Shown in pieces: positions 34,201 to 44,003 of a stretch of 64,000 bases of DNA (its first letter is position 1; every line of letters begins with the position of its first letter). Under the pieces are notes generated by a model. It made no database searches and was not told where the DNA came from. It saw only the letters and a program-made list of their open reading frames with translations. A program made the position numbers and the translations under genes. This DNA is from Cryptomeria japonica (taxonomy: Eukaryota; Streptophyta; Pinopsida; Cupressales; Cupressaceae), in assembly GCF_030272615.1 (NCBI RefSeq), contig NC_081408.1:764723673-764787672 (forward strand). The letters run 5' to 3'.

Positions 34201-34717
34201 TCCTCCTCAATCTTCTCCACTTCCTACTAAGACTAGACGAAATCGTTCTGCACGTGAACGCCGACGAAAGCGTCGTCTTAGAGCTCAAACTTTGAAGTCT
34301 CCAAAAACACCTTCAACAAGCATTATTCCATTTTCTCCTCAGCCGGACATTGAGCCGAAATCTCCTAAACATAAGATGCATGATGGTCTTGATCCGGTGC
34401 GAGTTAAAGATCCTATTTTTATAAATCTTGATGATGATATAGATGAAAATGTTATTCATGATGAAAATGTTACTCCTCTTGCTTCTGATAGTGAATATGA
34501 ACTTGTTGATGTTGATAACCATTTATCTAATGAATTTTCTAAAGCACTTATCCTAGCTCCTAGACAAGAACAATGTGGCTCGGAACATGAACATAGCCCT
34601 TGTTTGGATCTTGTGATAGCTCCATCTGTTGTATTGGATGTTCCTCCTCTAGCGTGTTCCCTGCCTTCCCGAAACATTGATCAGCAAGATCGGGGGGTAG
34701 ATGACATGCTAGACTAG
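31289..34717 (+). CDS. Element D GAG-like protein with degenerate protease-like region, intact 1142 codons
   Basis: A single uninterrupted ORF starts MSFTTISPTYTIPVRRSRR. Residues about 310-480 match the retrotransposon gag core (LYNGKGDPLTHVKTFQ, KALQWYCSLPSYSITSFEQL, ISNLQKDIRDKLLF). A zinc knuckle of the CHHC form, CQFHRQPGHDTEKC, is near residue 580. The region near 705 aligns with the aspartic protease of B and C. Where they have VLIDGGAGLN and TLVDNGSGLN, D has VLIDPSCMFN, so the catalytic Asp-Gly signature is lost. A basic patch near 983 (RRNRSARERRRKRRLRAQ) may bind nucleic acid. The protein should assemble particles and package RNA. An intact frame in an element with 1.5% LTR divergence is notable beside the stop-ridden pol genes around it. 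Confidence 0.85.
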   Translation: MSFTTISPTYTIPVRRSRRIKSFQGLTTEEMEPNLNSLFNEDMGNSSNPPNDEEALHEVSEEQLSKLDNQFDDFRQWMSQEYPDSQALPLIEGLKSMLQSDKNGIDILRGIAHIVDSNVMPMKSCAETLGYTQPPTQVNHSIPLTTPIASIPTFTSNIMATSIQDIPPVITSHGGNPSSSINPLPSFNPTSSFIPSMSVPIISPQMNMTQGGNSFNHSIPPCSIPSVQSSPMTNYHRVPPPYSLPSFNNITPPSQSNTSNMNSSTEATINNLAQTVSSLQQQIASMNQSKFSVPTFDVASPLSLDIVRAIPPKHVEIPHLELYNGKGDPLTHVKTFQTICTDFAYDQRLLAKLFTRTLRDKALQWYCSLPSYSITSFEQLANAFIQQFQNNISPKVTLIDLMHCKQGVKEKVTDFIGRYKHLYAQISFPVPDNDIQRIFISNLQKDIRDKLLFSEFTSFQQLCATLHNYQLTVSQMEQSHPMAPSDKGDSSQQPFGKFKPNRDSIKFNENIINNNVNAASGVPPISKFFKKERKYTPLNESLHSIMNKLLEQNVLTLPPIRQIDPAKITSPYFDNKAFCQFHRQPGHDTEKCFSLKGKIQDLIDNNTISVSGVNDKGNTSVAPPNQNLQIFTDPLPSHTSNAIEANDSSLSSDGLVSMTPNVINFVEQQEIPKEPSITFDSNETIRAPDGPLYIVAKVKNTPCRGVLIDPSCMFNVITKEFLCTLQLNQVIYDKTDVIVKLFDAFSSLAIGSITLPIEVHNKSLDVNFAIIPSSEQFHVKLGYPWLSSMKAIASPIHKCLKFPHNGEVVTVNHSLFKPAERTSSVPLDYFWPKQFQSLPPRSDHLFKSYQKWKIDMILSLSEPRTPKLDIPIILEKEVLPLKDKTNVFPQEDSQPIPMDVTMSMPNKSSKSRPIPPRHDGLGLLPKPKIPPLYGAVPPPSFYREKRPSSSPIIQPKRPQPKHPSAKDENIPPPQSSPLPTKTRRNRSARERRRKRRLRAQTLKSPKTPSTSIIPFSPQPDIEPKSPKHKMHDGLDPVRVKDPIFINLDDDIDENVIHDENVTPLASDSEYELVDVDNHLSNEFSKALILAPRQEQCGSEHEHSPCLDLVIAPSVVLDVPPLACSLPSRNIDQQDRGVDDMLD

Positions 34718-35440
34718 TTACATTAGCATAGTAGATTCTCTTCTCCTCTCTTGTGTTACTTCTTCTATATGTTATTCTCATTCTTCTATTTGTTGTCCTT
34801 AGTGTTGTCTACTTGAGGACGATGCAAAGCATTGAGATCTCTCGATCTCTCTCATGTTGACTCAAATGACACATGTGTTCCCTTCTTCTAGGTGACCTTC
34901 CTTGATTGGGGAATGAAGAACAATTATGCATACATACATATGATATATATACATGAATTATCATACAGCATACTGACCCCGAGGAAAGCGAAGTCACCTC
35001 ATGCTTTGTGTTTTGTGTCTATTATCCTTGGGCTTATCTCACACTTGGGGGCTAAATCCTTGCGATAACGTGCTCCTTTCTCGTTTCTTATATGTATCAC
35101 TACCTTAAAGCAATCACCCCCGGTGAGGCGTGTACGATCGCTTTAACGTAGGGGGGCATACATCCCGTTCATATCTTTTCAAGATACTTGAAAATTTCTT
35201 GGCAAATTTAGCCTTGCCTTGAAAATTTTTGATATCTTTCTTGCATGACTCATAGTGAGGGAGCCTTACTAATGACAGTCATGGTTCTCCCTCGTGATCT
35301 TCCCTTTTACTTTGTCAATCGAAGTCGTAAGATCCTTAGTCCACTGGGCGCTTGGTGTATCTTGCCTCCTTGACGTGGTGAAAGTCTTTCAATGTCGTTT
35401 CCTTGTACTTTACCGGAAGTATGAGCATACATACTCCCGC
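34718..35440 (+). other. Element D 3' untranslated region
   Basis: No ORF of note. It lacks any antisense PMD gene, unlike A, B and C. Confidence 0.6.
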
Positions 35441-35456
35441 TAAAGTGGGGGCTAAA
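35441..35456 (+). other. Polypurine tract of element D
   Basis: TAAAGTGGGGGCTAAA lies directly before the 3' LTR and is identical to that of element C. Confidence 0.88.
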
Positions 35457-36680
35457 TGTAGCGTCCTAAAATTGCGACACTTGCAATTTCGACTGCATTT
35501 CGGTCTTCACGATGGCGACGCAACACGCAACCTGAATGGAGACCCTGAAACTTGCTCACGACACTGAAAACTGCATTTTTCAAGCACCTTGGCCTGAACC
35601 TCCTTGCACCCTGCTGTCCCGGGAGGTGGGACCAGAGCGCCCAGCGCCCTGGTCCTTCAGGACCAGGGCGCCCAGCGCCCTGGTCCCTGGGTCCTATTTT
35701 GGGCCCGGTCTCCTAAGGGGTCTCGGGTCTTTTTGTTTGCAATTTGGAAATTAACTTTCCTGGTCGGCCTAAGGTCGGGAAAATCAGTCTATCAGCCCTA
35801 AATGACAAGTATATAAACTACATTTTCCTTTTCATTCAACATGATGGAAAAGGCGTGGAAATTATACTCAAGCATTCAAGCATTCAAGCATTCAAGCATT
35901 CCTTCAAGCAATTGATCATTTCAAGTCTCCATTCAAGGTTAAGTGTTGCATTCAAGTCAAGGATTCAACCATTGAAGAGGAGATCACATACATGCTACAT
36001 ACAACATACAACATCTAAACCTTCGCACATAAGGATACAAACATCCTTAGAACAAGGTATTAGTACTTGTTTTACAGTCATTTACATTTACAGCACTTGC
36101 TCATTTCTTGGTTAATTCCAAAACCGGGGTTTGACCTAAAGGCAAACCCCTAATCCCTAACCCCCCAATCGTCTTCACTTTTCTGTGTGTAGGTTGCAGG
36201 TACGCGGCTGAAATTGAAGATCTGGAATCCTTGTGCAGAGACGAACAGATCCCCCTTCGTTTCGCGGATTTTTCGGAGGACCGTGGCGCCGGGCGCCATT
36301 GTCCCGACAACTTTTGCTCAAATTTGTAGGACAGCGCCGTATCGACATTTTACTGCTAATTCCAGGTCCGCAACTTCATACTATATTCCTATCTCAGTTT
36401 ATAAGCGAATCTTTATCACTTTCCATGCATTTCTAGCTCAATTCCTCTATGCACATTCTTTACAAAAGAGGGTAGCCTTGCTGTCTTAACCCTTGAAACA
36501 CATTTAGCATCCAATCTTTCATTGCGTGGGATTGGATCTTGTGGGTTTCAACCCCTCTTTTGAATGTAAAGTCTCTCCCCTAAGTGAAAACCATCGAATC
36601 CTAGCGAACCTCCCTTCTCTCTCCTTGGAGTTGGAAGAGGGGAGAACAACTAGGGTTCGATCGCGATTTTCCGCTTTACA
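35457..36680 (+). repeat. 3' LTR of element D
   Basis: 1224 bp, matching the 5' LTR except for about 18 substitutions and a small indel. TATATAAA is at 35810-35817. Hairpins are at 35629-35655, 35660-35686 and 36278-36304. The right target duplication CAAGA is at 36681-36685. Confidence 0.93.
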
Positions 36681-36685
36681 CAAGA

Positions 36686-39600
36686 TTATAAGGAGTAGTT
36701 CCTATAGAAATTTGTACACTCGTCCGGTAGGCCCAAAGAGCATAGATTAGCTGATTACTCCAATCCTTACCATGCTTATTCACGGTTTTGTGAAGAATTT
36801 GTTCGATTATTTTATTGGATGATTCGGCTTGACTATTTGATTGAGGATAGTATGGTGTAGAAAATTGATGTTTGATATGATATTTCTCGAGGAATTGCTT
36901 CACATCTTTATTCTTAAATGATTTCCCATTATCAGAGATTATAGTGGAAGGTATCCCAAATCGAGAAATAATGTTTTCTAGAAGAAATCGACAAATCACT
37001 TTAGCTGTAGTGGAGCGAAGAGGAACAACTTCTACCCACTTTGTAAAGTAATCTATTGCGGTTATAATGAAAACATGTCCTTGAGATGAAGGAGGAGAGA
37101 TTTTACTGATAAGATCCAACCCCCATGTAGAGAAAGGCCAAGAAGCTACCTGAGAACGGAGTTCTTGGGCAGGAGCATGAATCAAATTATTGTGTTGTTG
37201 GCATTGGTGACATTTCTTAACAAATGAAAAAGAATCCTGCTGCATAGTTTGCCAATAATATCCCATACGAAGTAATCTTTGAACCAAGGATTTACCTCCA
37301 AAATGCCCCCCGCAGGCACCTGAATGTGCCTCTTCAAGAGCAATAGGGATTTCTGATTTGTTAAGACAGCGAAGGAGAAGATCGTTATAACCCCTTCGGT
37401 AAAGAACATTAGAAAGAATGATATACCTAGCAGACAACTTGCGAACTCTAGCCCTGGTGTTCCTATTGGCGGAATCAGGAAAGGTACCATCAGTCAAGTA
37501 TCTTACGATATGCGAGTACCATTCATCTGAGTCTATGAAGTCGCAACATGTCACCAGGCTGGAATCATCTACAATAGCTAGAGAAGTAAGGTTGTGAATA
37601 ACAAATTTAAGATCAACCACAGGGTCCTCTAAAGATACAAGAGAAGCCACACATGCCATTGTGTCCGCATGTCGATTATCTTTTCGAGGAACAGGTTCTA
37701 TGGTGTACGAATCAATTTTTTGTAACAAAGAGATAGCAAGGTCTTTATATTGTGATAACTTGTCTTGTTTTGCTTGATACAGTCCTGTTACTTGTCTTAT
37801 AATCAGTTGAGAATCTCCAAAAATATGTATGTGTTTTATATTCAGAGCCAAGGCTGCCTTTATTCCTGCTATAAGAGCCTCATACTCAGCAATGTTATTG
37901 GTACATAAGAAATTTAGACGATAAGATAAGGGAATGGACTTCTTTGTAGGAGAAATCAGAACAACACCTGCCCCCGATCCCGTACGACACTTGGAGCCAT
38001 CAAAGTATAACTCCCAAGTTTCATCTTTCTCTGTACAAAGGATGAAATCATCGGGAAAAGACTCAGGGTTAGGGAAGGAGAAAGGTGAAGGGGCCTCAGC
38101 TAGGTGATCGGTCAACGCTTGCCCTTTAATTGCCCTTTGTGAAACAAATTTAAGGTCAAATTCAGTTAACATCATAACCCACTTAGCTAGGCGTCCTGAT
38201 AAATCAGTTTTAGAGAAAAGATGCTTCAATGGATCAAATTTTACCATGACGTGGACTTCTAAATTTAAGAGATAATGTCTCAATTTCTGAGTCGCAAACA
38301 CCAAGGCCAAGCATTGTCTTTCTATTGTAGAATATCGGGTCTCATAATCGAGTAAGGTATGACTTATATAATAAACCGGACACTCCTTACCATCTTTATC
38401 ATGTTGTGCCAATAATGCTGCAAGGGCAAGAGAGGATGCAACCGTATAAAGAAGGAAGGGTTTAGAAGGTTCAGCCGGTCGAAGGATAGGAGGATTAGCC
38501 AAATACATTTTTAAATCTTCAAATGCTTGCTGACAATCCTCATTCCATTGAAAAGTGATATTATTTTTGAGAAGTTGAGTGAAAGGAAAAGTACGATCCG
38601 CAAGTTGAGATACAAACCTACGAATAGCTTGAATTTTTCCTTGTAAGCTTTTGAGTTGAGACACATTTCTAGGAGGTGGCATGTTGACAATAGCATCTAT
38701 TTTCTTAGTAGCCACCTCAATCCCACGATGCGAAACTATGAATCCTAATAGTTTTCCACTATCCACACCAAAAACACATTTTCGGGGATTCAAGCGCATG
38801 TGATATTTACGAATCCTTTCAAAGATTTGATGAAGGATCTTAATATGATCTATGCGAAGAATGGATTTGGCTAAAACATCATCAACATAGTCTTCTAGAA
38901 TCTTATGCATGTAATCATGAAAGATAAGGGTCATCGCTCGTTGATAAGTTGCACTGGCATTTTTAAGTCCAAAAGGCATCATTATCCAACAAAACGTACC
39001 CCAAGGAGTGGTGAAAGCAGTTTTGAATTGATCTTGAGGGTTAATGAAAATTTGATTGTATCCTGAAAAACCATCCATGAAGGATAACAAGGCATGTCCT
39101 GCCGTAGAATCAACTATCATGTCAATGTTCGGAAGAGGGAAATCATCTTTTAAAGAAGCCTTATTTAAATCTCAAAAATCGGTACACATTCTTATTTTAT
39201 TATCTGGTTTAGCCACAACGACAATATTTGAAATCCATGGGGAATAATCAATAGGGCGGATAAATCCAGCCTCCAATAACTTTTCAATCTCAGCCTTAAC
39301 AAGCAAAGCCACCTTAGGATTCATTTTTCGAATCTTTTGTTTCACGAGCTTAGCATCAGGGACTAAGACAATATTATGAGTAGCAATCTTAGGATCTATA
39401 CCAGGCATGTTAGAGTATGTCCAAGCAAAGATCTCGGGGAATTCATGCAATAAATCTTCATATTGTTTTTGTTCCTCTTCATCCAAACATTTTCCAATTT
39501 TAATAACTTTTTCTTCATTGCAAGGATCCATCTTAACATTAGTGGTGTCACTTATGAGAAGATTACTTTGTTGAGGAGTATCCTTTAGCTGAGGGAATTC

Positions 39601-41212
39601 TTTCACAATCTCATCGTTATCCGTCTCTTTTCCAAAATAGGCTTCAGTGTTCAAACAATAAGGGAGTCCCCTATTGTGATGATAATGAGGAAGAGTATCA
39701 TATGCTCCTAAAAATTTAGCTAAAGCATCATCGGTAGGGAAAACATCAAAAGCACAAGCACACGAAGGATCCTCATCAATGTACTCGGGGTGTTGCATTG
39801 ACAGAGAGGTAGAAATAGCATTAACGCTAATACAAGGTCTTCTAGAAGCTTTAGTGCGCTTACAGGGATTATAGCCAAGTCCAAAGGCATGGTTGTGAAG
39901 ATTATTCTCTAGAGGAACCTTTATTCCTTGTTCGTGAGCGCCACAACCATTTCCATGATAGCCATGCTTAGCAAAAATGTGAAAACCACGACCATAACGA
40001 TCAGCCATTTCAGAAAGAGAAGGTGGTTTTTCATAAGACAAAGAATCAAACTCTTCAGAATTAGAGGTGCGGGGAGAAGAAGTTTGAGAAGCGGCCACGA
40101 AGTTATTACTCATAGGTTCAGGTAGTGTTGATTGATTTTTAACTTCTTCCTTCTTTTTAGCTTTAAGCTCTCTAGAAGGAACCTTATATTCACCTACAAA
40201 AGTAGGATTAAAATCAAGAGATCCCCAATCGTCGTCTGCGAGAATCTTCTCAGGATCAAAATCCTTCTTATGTGTAGATTCAAATTGAGAAGAATCTTCT
40301 TCAAGAGCTCCAGACTCATCCAAAGAATTTTGATCATCAGAGAGCAAGGATTCATCGATAGGTATCTTGTTTAAAGAGTCATCACTAGACGAGGACGGCT
40401 TAGAAGAACCCCCTTTGGAAGTAGATGTTTGTAAACAAGCTTGGAAATTAGTATCACCTATCAAGGTATATGTCTTATTGTTATAAATAAATTTAACTTG
40501 TCTATGCAATGTAGAGGGGACAGCTTGCATACTGTGAATCCAAGGTCTTCCTAATAACAAGTTGTATGTTAGATTTCCCGACATAACATGGATAGGAGTA
40601 GGCAAAGTAACAGGCCCCACTGTGATGGGTAAGGTGATAGTACCTAATGAAGTTTTAGCCACATTATCAAAGCCTCGAATAGGACGAGAGTCCGGCTCAA
40701 TTAAGGATGTATCCACATTCATCTTATGCAAAAGATTAATGCTACACACATTAAGACCAGAGCCATTGTCTACTAGTGTTCGTCTTATAGCAGTGTCTTT
40801 CATGATAACCACAATCATCAAGGGATCATATTGATGTTGGATTTCACTAGTAGGCAACTCATCTTGGGTAAACACAATTTGAGCTTTAGGATTCATCACA
40901 GAGTTAACCAAAGATGCTATATTACTAGATGTATTCGGTGGAGGAACATTCAAATCTTTCAAGGCATCTTGTAACATTCCATGATGAGCAGAAGAAGTTT
41001 GAATCAAATCCCAAAGGGATATCTTAGCAGGGGTAACTTTAAGTTGTTCTATGAGATCATATTCCTTACTAAGAACTTGTGAAATACGTGGAGCTTGTGG
41101 AAGAATTGGTTGAGGATTCAGAAGAGAAACTGGAATAATAGGAGGAGGACTAGGCTGCCTATTATTTCTGGTATGATAAGTATGGGCAACCGCATGATAA
41201 CTCTCTCTAGTT
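36686..41212 (-). pseudogene. Element C protease-RT-RNase H-integrase, one nonsense codon, 5' truncated
   Basis: Minus-strand frame. It starts after the junction at about 41212 (ITRESYHAVAHTYHTRN). The protease has TLVDNGSGLN (about 40750). A G-patch-like segment follows (FHIFAKHGYHGNGCGAHEQG, about 39960). RT has KPDNKIRMCTDF, FSGYNQIFINPQDQFKTAF, MPFGLKNASATYQRAMT and YVDDVLAKS (about 38880). The gypsy RNase H is followed by a second, archaeal-type RNase H (ELYFDGSKCRTGSGAG, NNIAEYEALIAGI, IFGDSQLI), the mark of the Tat lineage. Integrase has the HHCC zinc region and D,D,E in GLDL, SDNG and QAESSNK. TGA at 39169-39171 replaces the Arg of the CTDFR motif. The frame otherwise runs open to element D. 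Confidence 0.9.
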
Positions 41213-44003
41213 ATTTTCATTTTAAGGAAAAACAGTACAAAGTCCTTTAGCACATCCCCAAAACAGTCTAGCGCGTAGAAGCCACATCTCAGCACGTGGG
41301 AACCAACAATTAGTGCATAAAGTCTAAAGGTTACCGCATGACAGGCCCAGTATAGCGCGTAGATTTTTCAACAGGTAGACAACAATTTTTAAACAGTCCA
41401 AACTTTAGCGCGTGGAAACCAAATTTTAGTGCATGAAGTCAAACAGTTAGCGTGTAGAAGACCCAGGATAGCGCATAAACTTTTTCAACTGTTAGACCAC
41501 AATTTTCGAATGTCCAAACTTTAGCGCATGTCTAGGGGCAGCTTAGCGTGTGTGCTTATTCTTTTAGCGCATCGAGTAAATTCAGTAGCCCATATAGACT
41601 CTGTTCTAGTACGTGATCAAACACAGACAAACAGAGAACAAAACCAAAATTTTTTTGAAATTTCAAAAACACTTTTGGAAGACTTTTTTTAATCAAAAAT
41701 CATTTTTTTATCAAACCAGAGTGACAAAACAAACCATAAACCTATTTCTTGAGCAAAATTTGTGTCAAACGAAGTTGTCAGAATCCTAAAGGAATCACAC
41801 AATAAAGGATGTCTCTCCTATCATAATCTAGAAAAATTCATCATCAGTATCAAGAAAATCCTTTACCATCTTACGGATTTGTATCTCCAAACACTTGTTT
41901 TAAAATTTTCAAATTGTCAAATCCAGTTTCCAGATCAGGAAACTTTTATCCATATCATTTGACACGCTTTGTCGTGAAGGGACATCTAAACCTTCACTCT
42001 GATAAAGTAAGATTTGAAATTTTCAAAAATAAGACTCAATTAAATCGAAACCAATCAAAGGAAACCATTGATCACTCATGCATGACTAATCCCCTTATTC
42101 TGAGAAGAAAGGACCTCTATCGTAACATCACATTGAAGAAACAACAACCTAGTTTTTCCAAATTCATCAAGAGAAATAAGTTTTTATACATCAATCGTCA
42201 ACTCTTCAAATCTCATCGGGTATTTCTTCATCACGTCAAAAAGTATATCCAAAACAAATCTAGCGAATTTGACAAAGAACCCTTGAAGACAAGAGCATAC
42301 TGTCAAAAGTCTACTTTTAATCAAACCATAAACCGCGGCGAAAAAATCAATCCAACATTCTTGCCTGACGAGTGCATCACATATAACACATCTCAACCAG
42401 AACCACCAACCCCCGAGCAACACATCGACGAGGGTTTTGTCCCTTTCATCACTAAAAGTTTCTACTAAAATGTCTGTTACTCGCTCTCAATGAGACAAAC
42501 AAAGCGAGACACACGCTGAATCAAGTATGAATCATAGATTATCAAATCCTTTTGAAGTTCCACCCATAGAAGAACTTGAAATTACTGAAGCACTTCTTTG
42601 GGAATGTCAGGAAAACCCTTCATTCCAAAAACTTGTTGAAAAACTCATGGAAAATGACAAAGAAAAGTATCTACTCATGCTTACGAGTAAAGGCATTAAA
42701 CTTCCTGAAGATTTTGATGCAAACGTTTTTCAAATCGGGTTTCGACAATATACATATCACGAACAACAAAGAGAAGAAGAAACTCACATACCTGAACAAC
42801 ACATTCCAGAACAACGCATACCAGAAATGCGTATACCTGAGCTCGAAACTCCAAAACAAAACATACCATTTACCACACCTTTTCAGTTATGAACAAATAC
42901 GAGAGAAGAACTCTTCCCTCGGCAAGATAATGCGCCTTTGATTGCTCTTACTCAACAAATGCAAATGTTGCAAAGGCAAATACAAGATATGCAACAAGGG
43001 ACAACAGTATGGTACTCTTTAAACAAAATTTGTCCTTATCCATTTGACAGAAGATTGAACATGGTGCCTTTTCCTCCAAACTCGGATGTTCCCAAATTTG
43101 ATAAATATGATGGGAAAAGTGATCCCTGCGATCATGTTTGAGAATTTTGCACACTGAGCCTTGAATTTGCTCATGATGACACCTATTTGATGAGGTTATT
43201 CCCTAGAAGCTTGGGAGGGCAAAGCATGGAATGGTTATCCAAAATTTTGCCACTTGTTAGATCATTTGATGAATTGGTTAACAAATTCATCACCCACTAT
43301 TCCTACAACATCCAACATGCCATAACCATGCTAGATGTTTGCAACACCAAACAAAAGAACAATGAAACATTCATGGTGTTCCTTCAATGCTGGCGACGCA
43401 TGGTATCCAGATATCCTCGAGATATTCCCGAAAAGGAGAAAATGGAAATCTTCATCGATAACTTGAATGGCGAAATGAGTTACAGACTAAAACTTCAATG
43501 CATACCATCTTTCACTAAATTGATTGAAAATAGCATTCAAGTAGAGGAAGCCTGTGTCAAAAAGGGGACACTCAAATTCTACAAGGAAGGAACAAACTCA
43601 TCAAATTACAATAATCAGAACAACACCAACCTTGACAAATCTCGATTTTGGACTCAAAACAAAAACAAAGGCAACAATGAATCATATGATCCCAAATCTA
43701 AACAACCAGTGCTTGCATTATCCGGAAATCCTCAAAATACGAAAAATCCTAAAAATGCTACTCCCAGTGCTAACACATATGCACCAAACATTGATCAAGG
43801 ACAACTCAACATGAACAACACCAATGATACTCAAAGCAAGAACATGAATCCCGGACCTAACAATAATTCACGCAATAACACGAACAATTTCCAAAAGCGT
43901 ATCTTCACACCACTGGGACAATCATTAGAATCCGCATTCAGAGAACTTTTGGCAAACAAGATCCTTTTTTTGCCTCCCATCAACAATTATGAACCCCTCG
44001 ATC
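41213..44003 (+). repeat. Element B leader and gag, copy 1 of a 2775-bp tandem duplication
   Basis: From about 41229 this copy is almost identical to 44004-47057, with only a handful of substitutions. It holds the 21-nt motif array (41240-41640), the leader, and gag in one frame from about 42470. It shares the gag stops near 42493, 42889 and 43139 with copy 2 and breaks off after NNYEP (about 43997). Because the nonsense mutations are shared and identity exceeds that of the LTRs, the duplication arose after insertion and decay. Confidence 0.9.

Larger units (their letters stand above)
28906..36680 (+). mobile_element. Element D: complete non-autonomous gypsy-type retrotransposon with a GAG-like ORF only
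   Basis: LTRs at 28906-30130 and 35457-36680 (TGTAGCGTCC...CGCTTTACA) are flanked by the five-base duplication CAAGA. Inside are a tRNA-Trp primer site, a 1.1-kb leader, one long ORF, a 0.7-kb tail and a PPT. No RT, RNase H or integrase is present, so enzymes must come from elsewhere. Element C, with the same PPT and primer-site type, is the obvious candidate helper family. LTRs differ at about 18 sites by hand count (about 1.5%), mostly transitions. Confidence 0.92.
23143..41212 (-). mobile_element. Element C: 5'-truncated Tat-lineage retrotransposon, split by element D
   Basis: Reading the minus strand: protease, G-patch, RT, both RNase H domains and integrase (41212-36686, continuing 28900-28482), the convergent PMD gene (plus strand, 25422-27824), PPT (24817-24800), and LTR (24799-23143). 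gag, the leader and the 5' LTR are missing. The break at about 41212 lies upstream of the protease and joins directly to element B leader sequence. It shares PPT, primer-site type and hairpin motifs with D. Confidence 0.8.

Noticed and set aside
39172-41295. Start of the element C pol frame at 41295
   Set aside because: The first 28 or so codons are element B leader read backwards; C sequence begins at about 41212.
41914-42468. 184-codon frame in the B leader (repeated at 44689)
   Set aside because: It is in a different phase from gag and has no known motif; its conservation between copies only reflects the recent duplication. A short leader protein cannot be excluded.
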